A stretch of DNA of 64,000 nt, taken from contig CP136064.1 of the NCBI GenBank assembly GCA_032622095.1, forward strand, positions 211,806,205-211,870,204, in the 5' to 3' direction. Position numbers and translations under genes: made by a program. The first letter of the stretch is position 1. Each line of letters opens with the position of its first letter. The DNA comes from Siphonodentalium dalli (lineage: Eukaryota > Mollusca > Scaphopoda > Gadilida > Siphonodentaliidae). The notes below the pieces were generated by a model. That model worked only from the letters and a program-made list of their open reading frames with translations. It searched no databases and was not told the origin of the DNA. Below are positions 39,107-53,251 of this stretch, piece after piece.

Positions 39107-40497
39107 CTATTTGTAATTAGCTTGAAAAGAAAAACTAAAAGGACAAACTCCAAGCATATTATGCTTAACTGATATCGCGCACAGCGACAAGCTTACATTA
39201 ACAGTATATACCGTAGTCAACCAGAGGAATTCAGTTCCTGTCAAATAAAACAAACCAGAGTTAATGATCGTGAACCAAAATATCAAATTTTGGCAATGTG
39301 CAAGTCGTAAATGGGCCACAGAACATGCAGAATCTATTGAACAGAAACTAATCGAACTTGGCCTTTATTTTGTTGGCTGAGAACATATACTAACTTTGGT
39401 TGAGACAATCCAAACTGGAGTTATTCCAAGGAAATCTAAATGTTAACAAACACCTAATGATATCTGCTTCTCAAACTTAAAACAGCCAGTTGCGCGCGTG
39501 GCATGGAACATAAAAGAGCGTTCGGTGTCTGTCTATCCCCGATATGGTAGCAATAAATAGCGTTTCTTTCACGTTATGTGCTAAAAATTTAAAATGGCTT
39601 TTATTAAAATGTGGAAAATATTTTTCAAAGCATGTGAAACCGGCATATCGACAGTTCGTGTATTTGTCAATATATTTTATTCCTCCTTCCAAATTGCGTA
39701 CATTTGTCAGCTTCATATCTATTGAACCTATTCCATAGGGCTGAAATAAGCTCGCATTGGCTTTATTTAGATGTGAAATAAGCCCAATATGGGCATAAAC
39801 GCTGGTTACTAAAACAGCCAGATGTGGGACTATTTCGATATGAAATAAGCCGCATTGCACTTATTTTAGCTGGAAAATAACAAGAATATAAAAACTCACG
39901 ACTTGACAAATGTACACTTCAACGGAATAAGTACAATGTGGGCTTAGTTCAGAATCAAATAAGTCCAATATCAACCTATGTGAATATTTAGGTCCACTAT
40001 GAAGCTATTACGACGAGAATGAGTTGAAGAATTCGTCTTAGTATCGTACACCATTATCAAATACTAAAACATAACCACTCTCAATGTATTTCCTATCAAG
40101 CCAATAACCTGCATGGATGGGTGAAAACACATTCCTCGCGTAAATGGGCGAAGAATTATATCTAGTTGGGATTGATTACGAAATCCTACTGTCAACTGTT
40201 TTTCAAAGAATTTGTTCCCGCTTTAGCCACCGATAACACATGTGGAAGCGCCCTTAAGAGCCGATACCAACTATTATTCGACCCCACTACCTCGTCAACC
40301 ATGAGCGAGCATTATGTTGTTGGACTCTGATTTACAAGGCGGAGCTACTCCCCCACATGCTTTATAGGTAGCATCGAGACACCACGCGTGTGACATCCAA
40401 ATGATCATGTGTCTCTTTCAGTACCATTTAGTCGAGAAGAGTCACGCAGTCGGCACGCATGGCATAGCAAATAATTGCCAAATTGTACTTGTTCAAC
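39107..40497 (+). repeat. Satellite monomer 28 (gamma, short, 1391 bp, hybrid)
   Basis: Gamma upstream half joined to the A-CCC-T downstream half typical of beta. Monomer 37 shows the same hybrid. It takes the block-closing position usually held by beta. Confidence 0.95.
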
Positions 40498-41965
40498 CTA
40501 TTTGTAATTAGCTTGAAAAGAAAAACTAAAAGGACAAACTCCAAGCATATTATGCTTAACTGATATCGCGCACAGCGACAAGCTTACATTAACAGTATAT
40601 ACCGTAGTCAACCAGAGGAATTCAGTTCCTGTCAAATAAAACAAACCAGAGTTAATGATCGTGAACCAAAATATCAAATTTTGGCAATGTGCAAGTCGTA
40701 AATGGGCCACAGAACATGCAGAATCTATTGAACAGAAACTAATCGAACTTGGCCTTTATTTTGTTGGCTGAGAACATATACTAACTTTGGTTGAGACAAT
40801 CCAAACTGGAGTTATTCCAAGGAAATCTAAATGTTAACAAACACCTAATGATATCTGCTTCTCAAACTTAAAACAGACAGTTGCGCGCGTGGCATGGAAC
40901 ATAAAAGAGCGTTCGGTGTCTGTCTATCCCCGATATGGTAGCAATAAAGAGCGTTTCTTTCACGTTATGTGCTAAAAATTTAAAATGGCTTTTATTAAAA
41001 TGTGGAAAATATTTTTCAGAGCATGTGAAACCGGCATATCGACAGTTCGTGTATTTGTAAATATATTTTATTCCTCCTTCCAAATTGCGTACATTTGTCA
41101 GCTTCATATCTATTGAACCTATTCCATAGGGCTGAAATAAGCTCGCATTGGCTTTATTTAGATGTGAAATAAGCCCAATATGGGCATAAACGCTGGTTAC
41201 TAAAACAGCCAGATGTGGGACTATTTCGATATGAAATAAGCCGCATTGCACTTATTTTAGCTGGAAAATAACAAGAATATAAAAACTCACGACTTGACAA
41301 ATGTACACTTCAACGGAATAAGTACAATGTGGGCTTAGTTCAGAATCAAATAAGTCCAATATCAACCTATGTGAATATTTAGGTCCACTATGAAGCTATT
41401 ACGACGAGAATGAGTTGAAGAATTCGTCTAACTTATTTGTTTCTTTTCCAACAAAGAAACGTATTGCCCTAATAATAAATCGACATGGACAAAGACACCC
41501 TCTTGTAGTATCGTACACCATTATCAAATACTAAAACATAACCACTCTCAATGTATTTCCTATCAAGCCAATAACCTGCCTGGATGGGTGAAAACACATT
41601 CCTCGCGTAAATGGGCGAAGAATTATATCTAGTTGGGATTGATTACGAAATCCTACTGTCAACTGTTTTTCAAAGAATTTGTTCCCGCTTTAGCCACCGA
41701 TAACACATGTGGAAGCGCCCCTTAAGAGCCGATACCAACTATTATTCGACCCCACTACCTCGTCAACCATGAGCGAGCATTATGTTGTTGGACTCTGATT
41801 TACAAGGCGGAGCTACTCCCCCACATGCTTTATAGGTAGCATCGAGACACCACGCGTGTGACATCCAAATGATCATGTGTCTCCTTCAGTACCATTTAGT
41901 CGAGAAGAGTCACGCAGTCGGCACGCATGGCATAGCAAATAATTGCCAAATTGTACTTGTTCAAC
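40498..41965 (+). repeat. Satellite monomer 29 (alpha, long, 1468 bp)
   Basis: Alpha, 76-bp segment at 41430-41505, C-CCCC-C. Confidence 0.95.
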
Positions 41966-43356
41966 CTATTTGTAATTAGCTTGAAAAGAAAAACTAAAAG
42001 GACAAACTCCAAGCATATTATGCTTAACTGATATCGCGCACAGCGACAAGCTTACATTAACAGTATATACCGTAGTCAACCAGAGGAATTCAGTTCCTGT
42101 CAAATAAAACAAACCAGAGTTAATGATCGTGAACCAAAATATCAAATTTTGGCAATGTGCAAGTCGTAAATGGGCCACAGAACATGCAGAATCTATTGAA
42201 CAGAAACTAATCGAACTTGGCCTTTATTTTGTTGGCTGAGAACATATACTAACTTTGGTTGAGACAATCCAAACTGGAGTTATTCCAAGGAAATCTAAAT
42301 GTTAACAAACACCTAATGATATCTGCTTCTCAAACTTAAAACAGCCAGTTGCGCGCGTGACATGGAACATAAAAGAGCGTTCGGTGTCTGTCTATCCCCG
42401 ATATGGTAGCAATAAAGAGCGTTTCTTTCACGTTATGTGCTAAAAATTTAAAATGGCTTTTATTAAAATGTGGAAAATATTTTTCAAAGCATGTGAAACC
42501 GGCATATCGACAGTTCGTGTATTTGTCAATATATTTTATTCCTCCTTCCAAATTGCGTACATTTGTCAGCTTCATATCTATTGAACCTATTCCATAGGGC
42601 TGAAATAAGCTCGCATTGGCTTTATTTAGATGTGAAATAAGCCCAATATGGGCATAAACGCTGGTTACTAAAACAGCCAGATGTGGGACTATTTCGATAT
42701 GAAATAAGCCGCATTGCACTTATTTTAGCTGGAAAATAACAAGAATATAAAAACTCACGACTTGACAAATGTACACTTCAACGGAATAAGTACAATGTGG
42801 GCTTAGTTCAGAATCAAATAAGTCCAATATCAACCTATGTGAATATTTAGGTCCACTATGAAGCTATTACGACGAGAATGAGTTGAAGAATTCGTCTTAG
42901 TATCGTACACCATTATCAAATACTAAAACATAACCACTCTCAATGTATTTCCTATCAAGCCAATAACCTGCATGGATGGGTGAAAACACATTCCTCGCGT
43001 AAATGGGCGAAGAATTATATCTAGTTGGGATTGATTACGAAATCCTACTGTCAACTGTTTTTCAAAGAATTTGTTCCCGCTTTAGCCACCGATAACACAT
43101 GTGGAAGCGCCCTTAAGAGCCGATACCAACTATTATTCGACCCCACTACCTCGTCAACCATGAGCGAGCATTATGTTGTTGGACTCTGATTTACAAGGCG
43201 GAGCTACTCCCCCACATGCTTTATAGGTAGCATCGAGACACCACGCGTGTGACATCCAAATGATCATGTGTCTCTTTCAGTACCATTTAGTCGAGAAGAG
43301 TCACGCAGTCGGCACGCATGGCATAGCAAATAATTGCCAAATTGTACTTGTTCAAC
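41966..43356 (+). repeat. Satellite monomer 30 (beta, short, 1391 bp)
   Basis: Beta, short, A-CCC-T. With monomer 29 it repeats the 2859-bp block of monomers 7-8. Confidence 0.95.
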
Positions 43357-44824
43357 CTATTTGTAATTAGCTTGAAAAGAAAAACTAAAAGGACAAACTC
43401 CAAGCATATTATGCTTAACTGATATCGCGCACAGCGACAAGCTTACATTAACAGTATATACCGTAGTCAACCAGAGGAATTCAGTTCCTGTCAAATAAAA
43501 CAAACCAGAGTTAATGATCGTGAACCAAAATATCAAATTTTGGCAATGTGCAAGTCGTAAATGGGCCACAGAACATGCAGAATCTATTGAACAGAAACTA
43601 ATCGAACTTGGCCTTTATTTTGTTGGCTGAGAACATATACTAACTTTGGTTGAGACAATCCAAACTGGAGTTATTCCAAGGAAATCTAAATGTTAACAAA
43701 CACCTAATGATATCTGCTTCTCAAACTTAAAACAGACAGTTGCGCGCGTGGCATGGAACATAAAAGAGCGTTCGGTGTCTGTCTATCCCCGATATGGTAG
43801 CAATAAAGAGCGTTTCTTTCACGTTATGTGCTAAAAATTTAAAATGGCTTTTATTAAAATGTGGAAAATATTTTTCAGAGCATGTGAAACCGGCATATCG
43901 ACAGTTCGTGTATTTGTAAATATATTTTATTCCTCCTTCCAAATTGCGTACATTTGTCAGCTTCATATCTATTGAACCTATTCCATAGGGCTGAAATAAG
44001 CTCGCATTGGCTTTATTTAGATGTGAAATAAGCCCAATATGGGCATAAACGCTGGTTACTAAAACAGCCAGATGTGGGACTATTTCGATATGAAATAAGC
44101 CGCATTGCACTTATTTTAGCTGGAAAATAACAAGAATATAAAAACTCACGACTTGACAAATGTACACTTCAACGGAATAAGTACAATGTGGGCTTAGTTC
44201 AGAATCAAATAAGTCCAATATCAACCTATGTGAATATTTAGGTCCACTATGAAGCTATTACGACGAGAATGAGTTGAAGAATTCGTCTAACTTATTTGTT
44301 TCTTTTCCAACAAAGAAACGTATTGCCCTAATAATAAATCGACATGGACAAAGACACCCTCTTGTAGTATCGTACACCATTATCAAATACTAAAACATAA
44401 CCACTCTCAATGTATTTCCTATCAAGCCAATAACCTGCCTGGATGGGTGAAAACACATTCCTCGCGTAAATGGGCGAAGAATTATATCTAGTTGGGATTG
44501 ATTACGAAATCCTACTGTCAACTGTTTTTCAAAGAATTTGTTCCCGCTTTAGCCACCGATAACACATGTGGAAGCGCCCCTTAAGAGCCGATACCAACTA
44601 TTATTCGACCCCACTACCTCGTCAACCATGAGCGAGCATTATGTTGTTGGACTCTGATTTACAAGGCGGAGCTACTCCCCCACATGCTTTATAGGTAGCA
44701 TCGAGACACCACGCGTGTGACATCCAAATGATCATGTGTCTCCTTCAGTACCATTTAGTCGAGAAGAGTCACGCAGTCGGCACGCATGGCATAGCAAATA
44801 ATTGCCAAATTGTACTTGTTCAAC
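43357..44824 (+). repeat. Satellite monomer 31 (alpha, long, 1468 bp)
   Basis: Alpha, 76-bp segment at 44289-44364, C-CCCC-C. Confidence 0.95.
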
Positions 44825-46216
44825 CTATTTGTAATTAGCTTGAAAAGAAAAACTAAAAGGACAAACTCCAAGCATATTATGCTTAACTGATATCGCGCAC
44901 AGCGACAAGCTTACATTAACAGTATATACCGTAGTCAACCAGAGGAATTCAGTTCCTGTCAAATAAAACAAACCAGAGTTAATGATCGTGAACCAAAATA
45001 TCAAATTTTGGCAATGTGCAAGTCGTAAATGGGCCACAGAACATGCAGAATCTATTGAACAGAAACTAATCGAACTTGGCCTTTATTTTGTTGGCTGAGA
45101 ACATATACTAACTTTGGTTGAGACAATCCAAACTGGAGTTATTCCAAGGAAATCTAAATGTTAACAAACACCTAATGATATCTGCTTCTCAAACTTAAAA
45201 CAGCCAGTTGCGCGCGTGGCATGGAACATAAAAGAGCGTTCGGTGTCTGTCTATCCCCGATATGGTAGCAATAAATAGCGTTTCTTTCACGTTATGTGCT
45301 AAAAATTTAAAATGGCTTTTATTAAAATGTGGAAAATATTTTTCAAAGCATGTGAAACCGGCATATCGACAGTTCGTGTATTTGTCAATATATTTTATTC
45401 CTCCTTCCAAATTGCGTACATTTGTCAGCTTCATATCTATTGAACCTATTCCATAGGGCTGAAATAAGCTCGCATTGGCTTTATTTAGATGTGAAATAAG
45501 CCCAATATGGGCATAAACGCTGGTTACTAAAACAGCCAGATGTGGGACTATTTCGATATGAAATAAGCCGCATTGCACTTATTTTAGCTGGAAAATAACA
45601 AGAATATAAAAACTCACGACTTGACAAATGTACACTTCAACGGAATAAGTACAATGTGGGCTTAGTTCAGAATCAAATAAGTCCAATATCAACCTATGTG
45701 AATATTTAGGTCCACTATGAAGCTATTACGACGAGAATGAGTTGAAGAATTCGTCTTAGTATCGTACACCATTATCAAATACTAAAACATAACCACTCTC
45801 AATGTATTTCCTATCAAGCCAATAACCTGCCTGGATGGGTGAAAACACATTCCTCGCGTAAATGGGCGAAGAATTATATCTAGTTGGGATTGATTACGAA
45901 ATCCTACTGTCAACTGTTTTTCAAAGAATTTGTTCCCGCTTTAGCCACCGATAACACATGTGGAAGCGCCCCTTAAGAGCCGATACCAACTATTATTCGA
46001 CCCCACTACCTCGTCAACCATGAGCGAGCATTATGTTGTTGGACTCTGATTTACAAGGCGGAGCTACTCCCCCACATGCTTTATAGGTAGCATCGAGACA
46101 CCACGCGTGTGACATCCAAATGATCATGTGTCTCCTTCAGTACCATTTAGTCGAGAAGAGTCACGCAGTCGGCACGCATGGCATAGCAAATAATTGCCAA
46201 ATTGTACTTGTTCAAC
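44825..46216 (+). repeat. Satellite monomer 32 (gamma, short, 1392 bp, B=C variant)
   Basis: Gamma and short, but with C at site B (TGCCTGG), an allele otherwise confined to long monomers. Only monomer 39 shares this combination. Confidence 0.95.
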
Positions 46217-47607
46217 CTATTTGTAATTAGCTTGAAAAGAAAAACTAAAAGGACAAACTCCAAGCATATTATGCTTAACTGATATCGCGCACAGCGACAA
46301 GCTTACATTAACAGTATATACCGTAGTCAACCAGAGGAATTCAGTTCCTGTCAAATAAAACAAACCAGAGTTAATGATCGTGAACCAAAATATCAAATTT
46401 TGGCAATGTGCAAGTCGTAAATGGGCCACAGAACATGCAGAATCTATTGAACAGAAACTAATCGAACTTGGCCTTTATTTTGTTGGCTGAGAACATATAC
46501 TAACTTTGGTTGAGACAATCCAAACTGGAGTTATTCCAAGGAAATCTAAATGTTAACAAACACCTAATGATATCTGCTTCTCAAACTTAAAACAGCCAGT
46601 TGCGCGCGTGACATGGAACATAAAAGAGCGTTCGGTGTCTGTCTATCCCCGATATGGTAGCAATAAAGAGCGTTTCTTTCACGTTATGTGCTAAAAATTT
46701 AAAATGGCTTTTATTAAAATGTGGAAAATATTTTTCAAAGCATGTGAAACCGGCATATCGACAGTTCGTGTATTTGTCAATATATTTTATTCCTCCTTCC
46801 AAATTGCGTACATTTGTCAGCTTCATATCTATTGAACCTATTCCATAGGGCTGAAATAAGCTCGCATTGGCTTTATTTAGATGTGAAATAAGCCCAATAT
46901 GGGCATAAACGCTGGTTACTAAAACAGCCAGATGTGGGACTATTTCGATATGAAATAAGCCGCATTGCACTTATTTTAGCTGGAAAATAACAAGAATATA
47001 AAAACTCACGACTTGACAAATGTACACTTCAACGGAATAAGTACAATGTGGGCTTAGTTCAGAATCAAATAAGTCCAATATCAACCTATGTGAATATTTA
47101 GGTCCACTATGAAGCTATTACGACGAGAATGAGTTGAAGAATTCGTCTTAGTATCGTACACCATTATCAAATACTAAAACATAACCACTCTCAATGTATT
47201 TCCTATCAAGCCAATAACCTGCATGGATGGGTGAAAACACATTCCTCGCGTAAATGGGCGAAGAATTATATCTAGTTGGGATTGATTACGAAATCCTACT
47301 GTCAACTGTTTTTCAAAGAATTTGTTCCCGCTTTAGCCACCGATAACACATGTGGAAGCGCCCTTAAGAGCCGATACCAACTATTATTCGACCCCACTAC
47401 CTCGTCAACCATGAGCGAGCATTATGTTGTTGGACTCTGATTTACAAGGCGGAGCTACTCCCCCACATGCTTTATAGGTAGCATCGAGACACCACGCGTG
47501 TGACATCCAAATGATCATGTGTCTCTTTCAGTACCATTTAGTCGAGAAGAGTCACGCAGTCGGCACGCATGGCATAGCAAATAATTGCCAAATTGTACTT
47601 GTTCAAC
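46217..47607 (+). repeat. Satellite monomer 33 (beta, short, 1391 bp)
   Basis: Beta, short, A-CCC-T. Confidence 0.95.
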
Positions 47608-49075
47608 CTATTTGTAATTAGCTTGAAAAGAAAAACTAAAAGGACAAACTCCAAGCATATTATGCTTAACTGATATCGCGCACAGCGACAAGCTTACATT
47701 AACAGTATATACCGTAGTCAACCAGAGGAATTCAGTTCCTGTCAAATAAAACAAACCAGAGTTAATGATCGTGAACCAAAATATCAAATTTTGGCAATGT
47801 GCAAGTCGTAAATGGGCCACAGAACATGCAGAATCTATTGAACAGAAACTAATCGAACTTGGCCTTTATTTTGTTGGCTGAGAACATATACTAACTTTGG
47901 TTGAGACAATCCAAACTGGAGTTATTCCAAGGAAATCTAAATGTTAACAAACACCTAATGATATCTGCTTCTCAAACTTAAAACAGACAGTTGCGCGCGT
48001 GGCATGGAACATAAAAGAGCGTTCGGTGTCTGTCTATCCCCGATATGGTAGCAATAAAGAGCGTTTCTTTCACGTTATGTGCTAAAAATTTAAAATGGCT
48101 TTTATTAAAATGTGGAAAATATTTTTCAGAGCATGTGAAACCGGCATATCGACAGTTCGTGTATTTGTAAATATATTTTATTCCTCCTTCCAAATTGCGT
48201 ACATTTGTCAGCTTCATATCTATTGAACCTATTCCATAGGGCTGAAATAAGCTCGCATTGGCTTTATTTAGATGTGAAATAAGCCCAATATGGGCATAAA
48301 CGCTGGTTACTAAAACAGCCAGATGTGGGACTATTTCGATATGAAATAAGCCGCATTGCACTTATTTTAGCTGGAAAATAACAAGAATATAAAAACTCAC
48401 GACTTGACAAATGTACACTTCAACGGAATAAGTACAATGTGGGCTTAGTTCAGAATCAAATAAGTCCAATATCAACCTATGTGAATATTTAGGTCCACTA
48501 TGAAGCTATTACGACGAGAATGAGTTGAAGAATTCGTCTAACTTATTTGTTTCTTTTCCAACAAAGAAACGTATTGCCCTAATAATAAATCGACATGGAC
48601 AAAGACACCCTCTTGTAGTATCGTACACCATTATCAAATACTAAAACATAACCACTCTCAATGTATTTCCTATCAAGCCAATAACCTGCCTGGATGGGTG
48701 AAAACACATTCCTCGCGTAAATGGGCGAAGAATTATATCTAGTTGGGATTGATTACGAAATCCTACTGTCAACTGTTTTTCAAAGAATTTGTTCCCGCTT
48801 TAGCCACCGATAACACATGTGGAAGCGCCCCTTAAGAGCCGATACCAACTATTATTCGACCCCACTACCTCGTCAACCATGAGCGAGCATTATGTTGTTG
48901 GACTCTGATTTACAAGGCGGAGCTACTCCCCCACATGCTTTATAGGTAGCATCGAGACACCACGCGTGTGACATCCAAATGATCATGTGTCTCCTTCAGT
49001 ACCATTTAGTCGAGAAGAGTCACGCAGTCGGCACGCATGGCATAGCAAATAATTGCCAAATTGTACTTGTTCAAC
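47608..49075 (+). repeat. Satellite monomer 34 (alpha, long, 1468 bp)
   Basis: Alpha, 76-bp segment at 48540-48615, C-CCCC-C. Confidence 0.95.
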
Positions 49076-50467
49076 CTATTTGTAATTAGCTTGAAAAGAA
49101 AAACTAAAAGGACAAACTCCAAGCATATTATGCTTAACTGATATCGCGCACAGCGACAAGCTTACATTAACAGTATATACCGTAGTCAACCAGAGGAATT
49201 CAGTTCCTGTCAAATAAAACAAACCAGAGTTAATGATCGTGAACCAAAATATCAAATTTTGGCAATGTGCAAGTCGTAAATGGGCCACAGAACATGCAGA
49301 ATCTATTGAACAGAAACTAATCGAACTTGGCCTTTATTTTGTTGGCTGAGAACATATACTAACTTTGGTTGAGACAATCCAAACTGGAGTTATTCCAAGG
49401 AAATCTAAATGTTAACAAACACCTAATGATATCTGCTTCTCAAACTTAAAACAGCCAGTTGCGCGCGTGGCATGGAACATAAAAGAGCGTTCGGTGTCTG
49501 TCTATCCCCGATATGGTAGCAATAAATAGCGTTTCTTTCACGTTATGTGCTAAAAATTTAAAATGGCTTTTATTAAAATGTGGAAAATATTTTTCAAAGC
49601 ATGTGAAACCGGCATATCGACAGTTCGTGTATTTGTCAATATATTTTATTCCTCCTTCCAAATTGCGTACATTTGTCAGCTTCATATCTATTGAACCTAT
49701 TCCATAGGGCTGAAATAAGCTCGCATTGGCTTTATTTAGATGTGAAATAAGCCCAATATGGGCATAAACGCTGGTTACTAAAACAGCCAGATGTGGGACT
49801 ATTTCGATATGAAATAAGCCGCATTGCACTTATTTTAGCTGGAAAATAACAAGAATATAAAAACTCACGACTTGACAAATGTACACTTCAACGGAATAAG
49901 TACAATGTGGGCTTAGTTCAGAATCAAATAAGTCCAATATCAACCTATGTGAATATTTAGGTCCACTATGAAGCTATTACGACGAGAATGAGTTGAAGAA
50001 TTCGTCTTAGTATCGTACACCATTATCAAATACTAAAACATAACCACTCTCAATGTATTTCCTATCAAGCCAATAACCTGCATGGATGGGTGAAAACACA
50101 TTCCTCGCGTAAATGGGCGAAGAATTATATCTAGTTGGGATTGATTACGAAATCCTACTGTCAACTGTTTTTCAAAGAATTTGTTCCCGCTTTAGCCACC
50201 GATAACACATGTGGAAGCGCCCCTTAAGAGCCGATACCAACTATTATTCGACCCCACTACCTCGTCAACCATGAGCGAGCATTATGTTGTTGGACTCTGA
50301 TTTACAAGGCGGAGCTACTCCCCCACATGCTTTATAGGTAGCATCGAGACACCACGCGTGTGACATCCAAATGATCATGTGTCTCCTTCAGTACCATTTA
50401 GTCGAGAAGAGTCACGCAGTCGGCACGCATGGCATAGCAAATAATTGCCAAATTGTACTTGTTCAAC
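49076..50467 (+). repeat. Satellite monomer 35 (gamma, short, 1392 bp)
   Basis: Gamma, short, A-CCCC-C. Confidence 0.95.
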
Positions 50468-51860
50468 CTATTTGTAATTAGCTTGAAAAGAAAAACTAAA
50501 AGGACAAACTCCAAGCATATTATGCTTAACTGATATCGCGCACAGCGACAAGCTTACATTAACAGTATATACCGTAGTCAACCAGAGGAATTCAGTTCCT
50601 GTCAAATAAAACAAACCAGAGTTAATGATCGTGAACCAAAATATCAAATTTTGGCAATGTGCAAGTCGTAAATGGGCCACAGAACATGCAGAATCTATTG
50701 AACAGAAACTAATCGAACTTGGCCTTTATTTTGTTGGCTGAGAACATATACTAACTTTGGTTGAGACAATCCAAACTGGAGTTATTCCAAGGAAATCTAA
50801 ATGTTAACAAACACCTAATGATATCTGCTTCTCAAACTTAAAACAGCCAGTTGCGCGCGTGGCATGGAACATAAAAGAGCGTTCGGTGTCTGTCTATCCC
50901 CGATATGGTAGCAATAAATAGCGTTTCTTTCACGTTATGTGCTAAAAATTTAAAATGGCTTTTATTAAAATGTGGAAAATATTTTTCAAAGCATGTGAAA
51001 CCGGCATATCGACAGTTCGTGTATTTGTCAATATATTTTATTCCTCCTTCCAAATTGCGTACATTTGTCAGCTTCATATCTATTGAACCTATTCCATAGG
51101 GCTGAAATAAGCTCGCATTGGCTTTATTTAGATGTGAAATAAGCCCAATATGGGCATAAACGCTGGTTACTAAAACAGCCAGATGTGGGACTATTTCGAT
51201 ATGAAATAAGCCGCATTGCACTTATTTTAGCTGGAAAATAACAAGAATATAAAAACTCACGACTTGACAAATGTACACTTCAACGGAATAAGTACAATGT
51301 GGGCTTAGTTCAGAATCAAATAAGTCCAATATCAACCTATGTGAATATTTAGGTCCACTATGAAGCTATTACGACGAGAATGAGTTGAAGAATTCGTCTT
51401 AGTATCGTACACCATTATCAAATACTAAAACATAACCACTCTCAATGTATTTCCTATCAAGCCAATAACCTGCATGGATGGGTGAAAACACATTCCTCGC
51501 GTAAATGGGCGAAGAATTATATCTAGTTGGGATTGATTACGAAATCCTACTGTCAACTGTTTTTCAAAGAATTTGTTCCCGCTTTAGCCACCGATAACAC
51601 ATGTGGAAGCGCCCCTTAAGAGCCGATACCAACTATTATTCGACCCCCACTACCTCGTCAACCATGAGCGAGCATTATGTTGTTGGACTCTGATTTACAA
51701 GGCGGAGCTACTCCCCCACATGCTTTATAGGTAGCATCGAGACACCACGCGTGTGACATCCAAATGATCATGTGTCTCCTTCAGTACCATTTAGTCGAGA
51801 AGAGTCACGCAGTCGGCACGCATGGCATAGCAAATAATTGCCAAATTGTACTTGTTCAAC
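50468..51860 (+). repeat. Satellite monomer 36 (gamma, short, 1393 bp)
   Basis: Gamma, short, A-CCCC-C, plus a private extra C in a run at 51644-51648 (five Cs instead of four). Confidence 0.95.
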
Positions 51861-53251
51861 CTATTTGTAATTAGCTTGAAAAGAAAAACTAAAAGGACAA
51901 ACTCCAAGCATATTATGCTTAACTGATATCGCGCACAGCGACAAGCTTACATTAACAGTATATACCGTAGTCAACCAGAGGAATTCAGTTCCTGTCAAAT
52001 AAAACAAACCAGAGTTAATGATCGTGAACCAAAATATCAAATTTTGGCAATGTGCAAGTCGTAAATGGGCCACAGAACATGCAGAATCTATTGAACAGAA
52101 ACTAATCGAACTTGGCCTTTATTTTGTTGGCTGAGAACATATACTAACTTTGGTTGAGACAATCCAAACTGGAGTTATTCCAAGGAAATCTAAATGTTAA
52201 CAAACACCTAATGATATCTGCTTCTCAAACTTAAAACAGCCAGTTGCGCGCGTGGCATGGAACATAAAAGAGCGTTCGGTGTCTGTCTATCCCCGATATG
52301 GTAGCAATAAATAGCGTTTCTGTCACGTTATGTGCTAAAAATTTAAAATGGCTTTTATTAAAATGTGGAAAATATTTTTCAAAGCATGTGAAACCGGCAT
52401 ATCGACAGTTCGTGTATTTGTCAATATATTTTATTCCTCCTTCCAAATTGCGTACATTTGTCAGCTTCATATCTATTGAACCTATTCCATAGGGCTGAAA
52501 TAAGCTCGCATTGGCTTTATTTAGATGTGAAATAAGCCCAATATGGGCATAAACGCTGGTTACTAAAACAGCCAGATGTGGGACTATTTCGATATGAAAT
52601 AAGCCGCATTGCACTTATTTTAGCTGGAAAATAACAAGAATATAAAAACTCACGACTTGACAAATGTACACTTCAACGGAATAAGTACAATGTGGGCTTA
52701 GTTCAGAATCAAATAAGTCCAATATCAACCTATGTGAATATTTAGGTCCACTATGAAGCTATTACGACGAGAATGAGTTGAAGAATTCGTCTTAGTATCG
52801 TACACCATTATCAAATACTAAAACATAACCACTCTCAATGTATTTCCTATCAAGCCAATAACCTGCATGGATGGGTGAAAACACATTCCTCGCGTAAATG
52901 GGCGAAGAATTATATCTAGTTGGGATTGATTACGAAATCCTACTGTCAACTGTTTTTCAAAGAATTTGTTCCCGCTTTAGCCACCGATAACACATGTGGA
53001 AGCGCCCTTAAGAGCCGATACCAACTATTATTCGACCCCACTACCTCGTCAACCATGAGCGAGCATTATGTTGTTGGACTCTGATTTACAAGGCGGAGCT
53101 ACTCCCCCACATGCTTTATAGGTAGCATCGAGACACCACGCGTGTGACATCCAAATGATCATGTGTCTCTTTCAGTACCATTTAGTCGAGAAGAGTCACG
53201 CAGTCGGCACGCATGGCATAGCAAATAATTGCCAAATTGTACTTGTTCAAC
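51861..53251 (+). repeat. Satellite monomer 37 (gamma, short, 1391 bp, hybrid)
   Basis: Gamma upstream with the A-CCC-T downstream half, like monomer 28. A private T to G lies at 52322. Confidence 0.95.
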
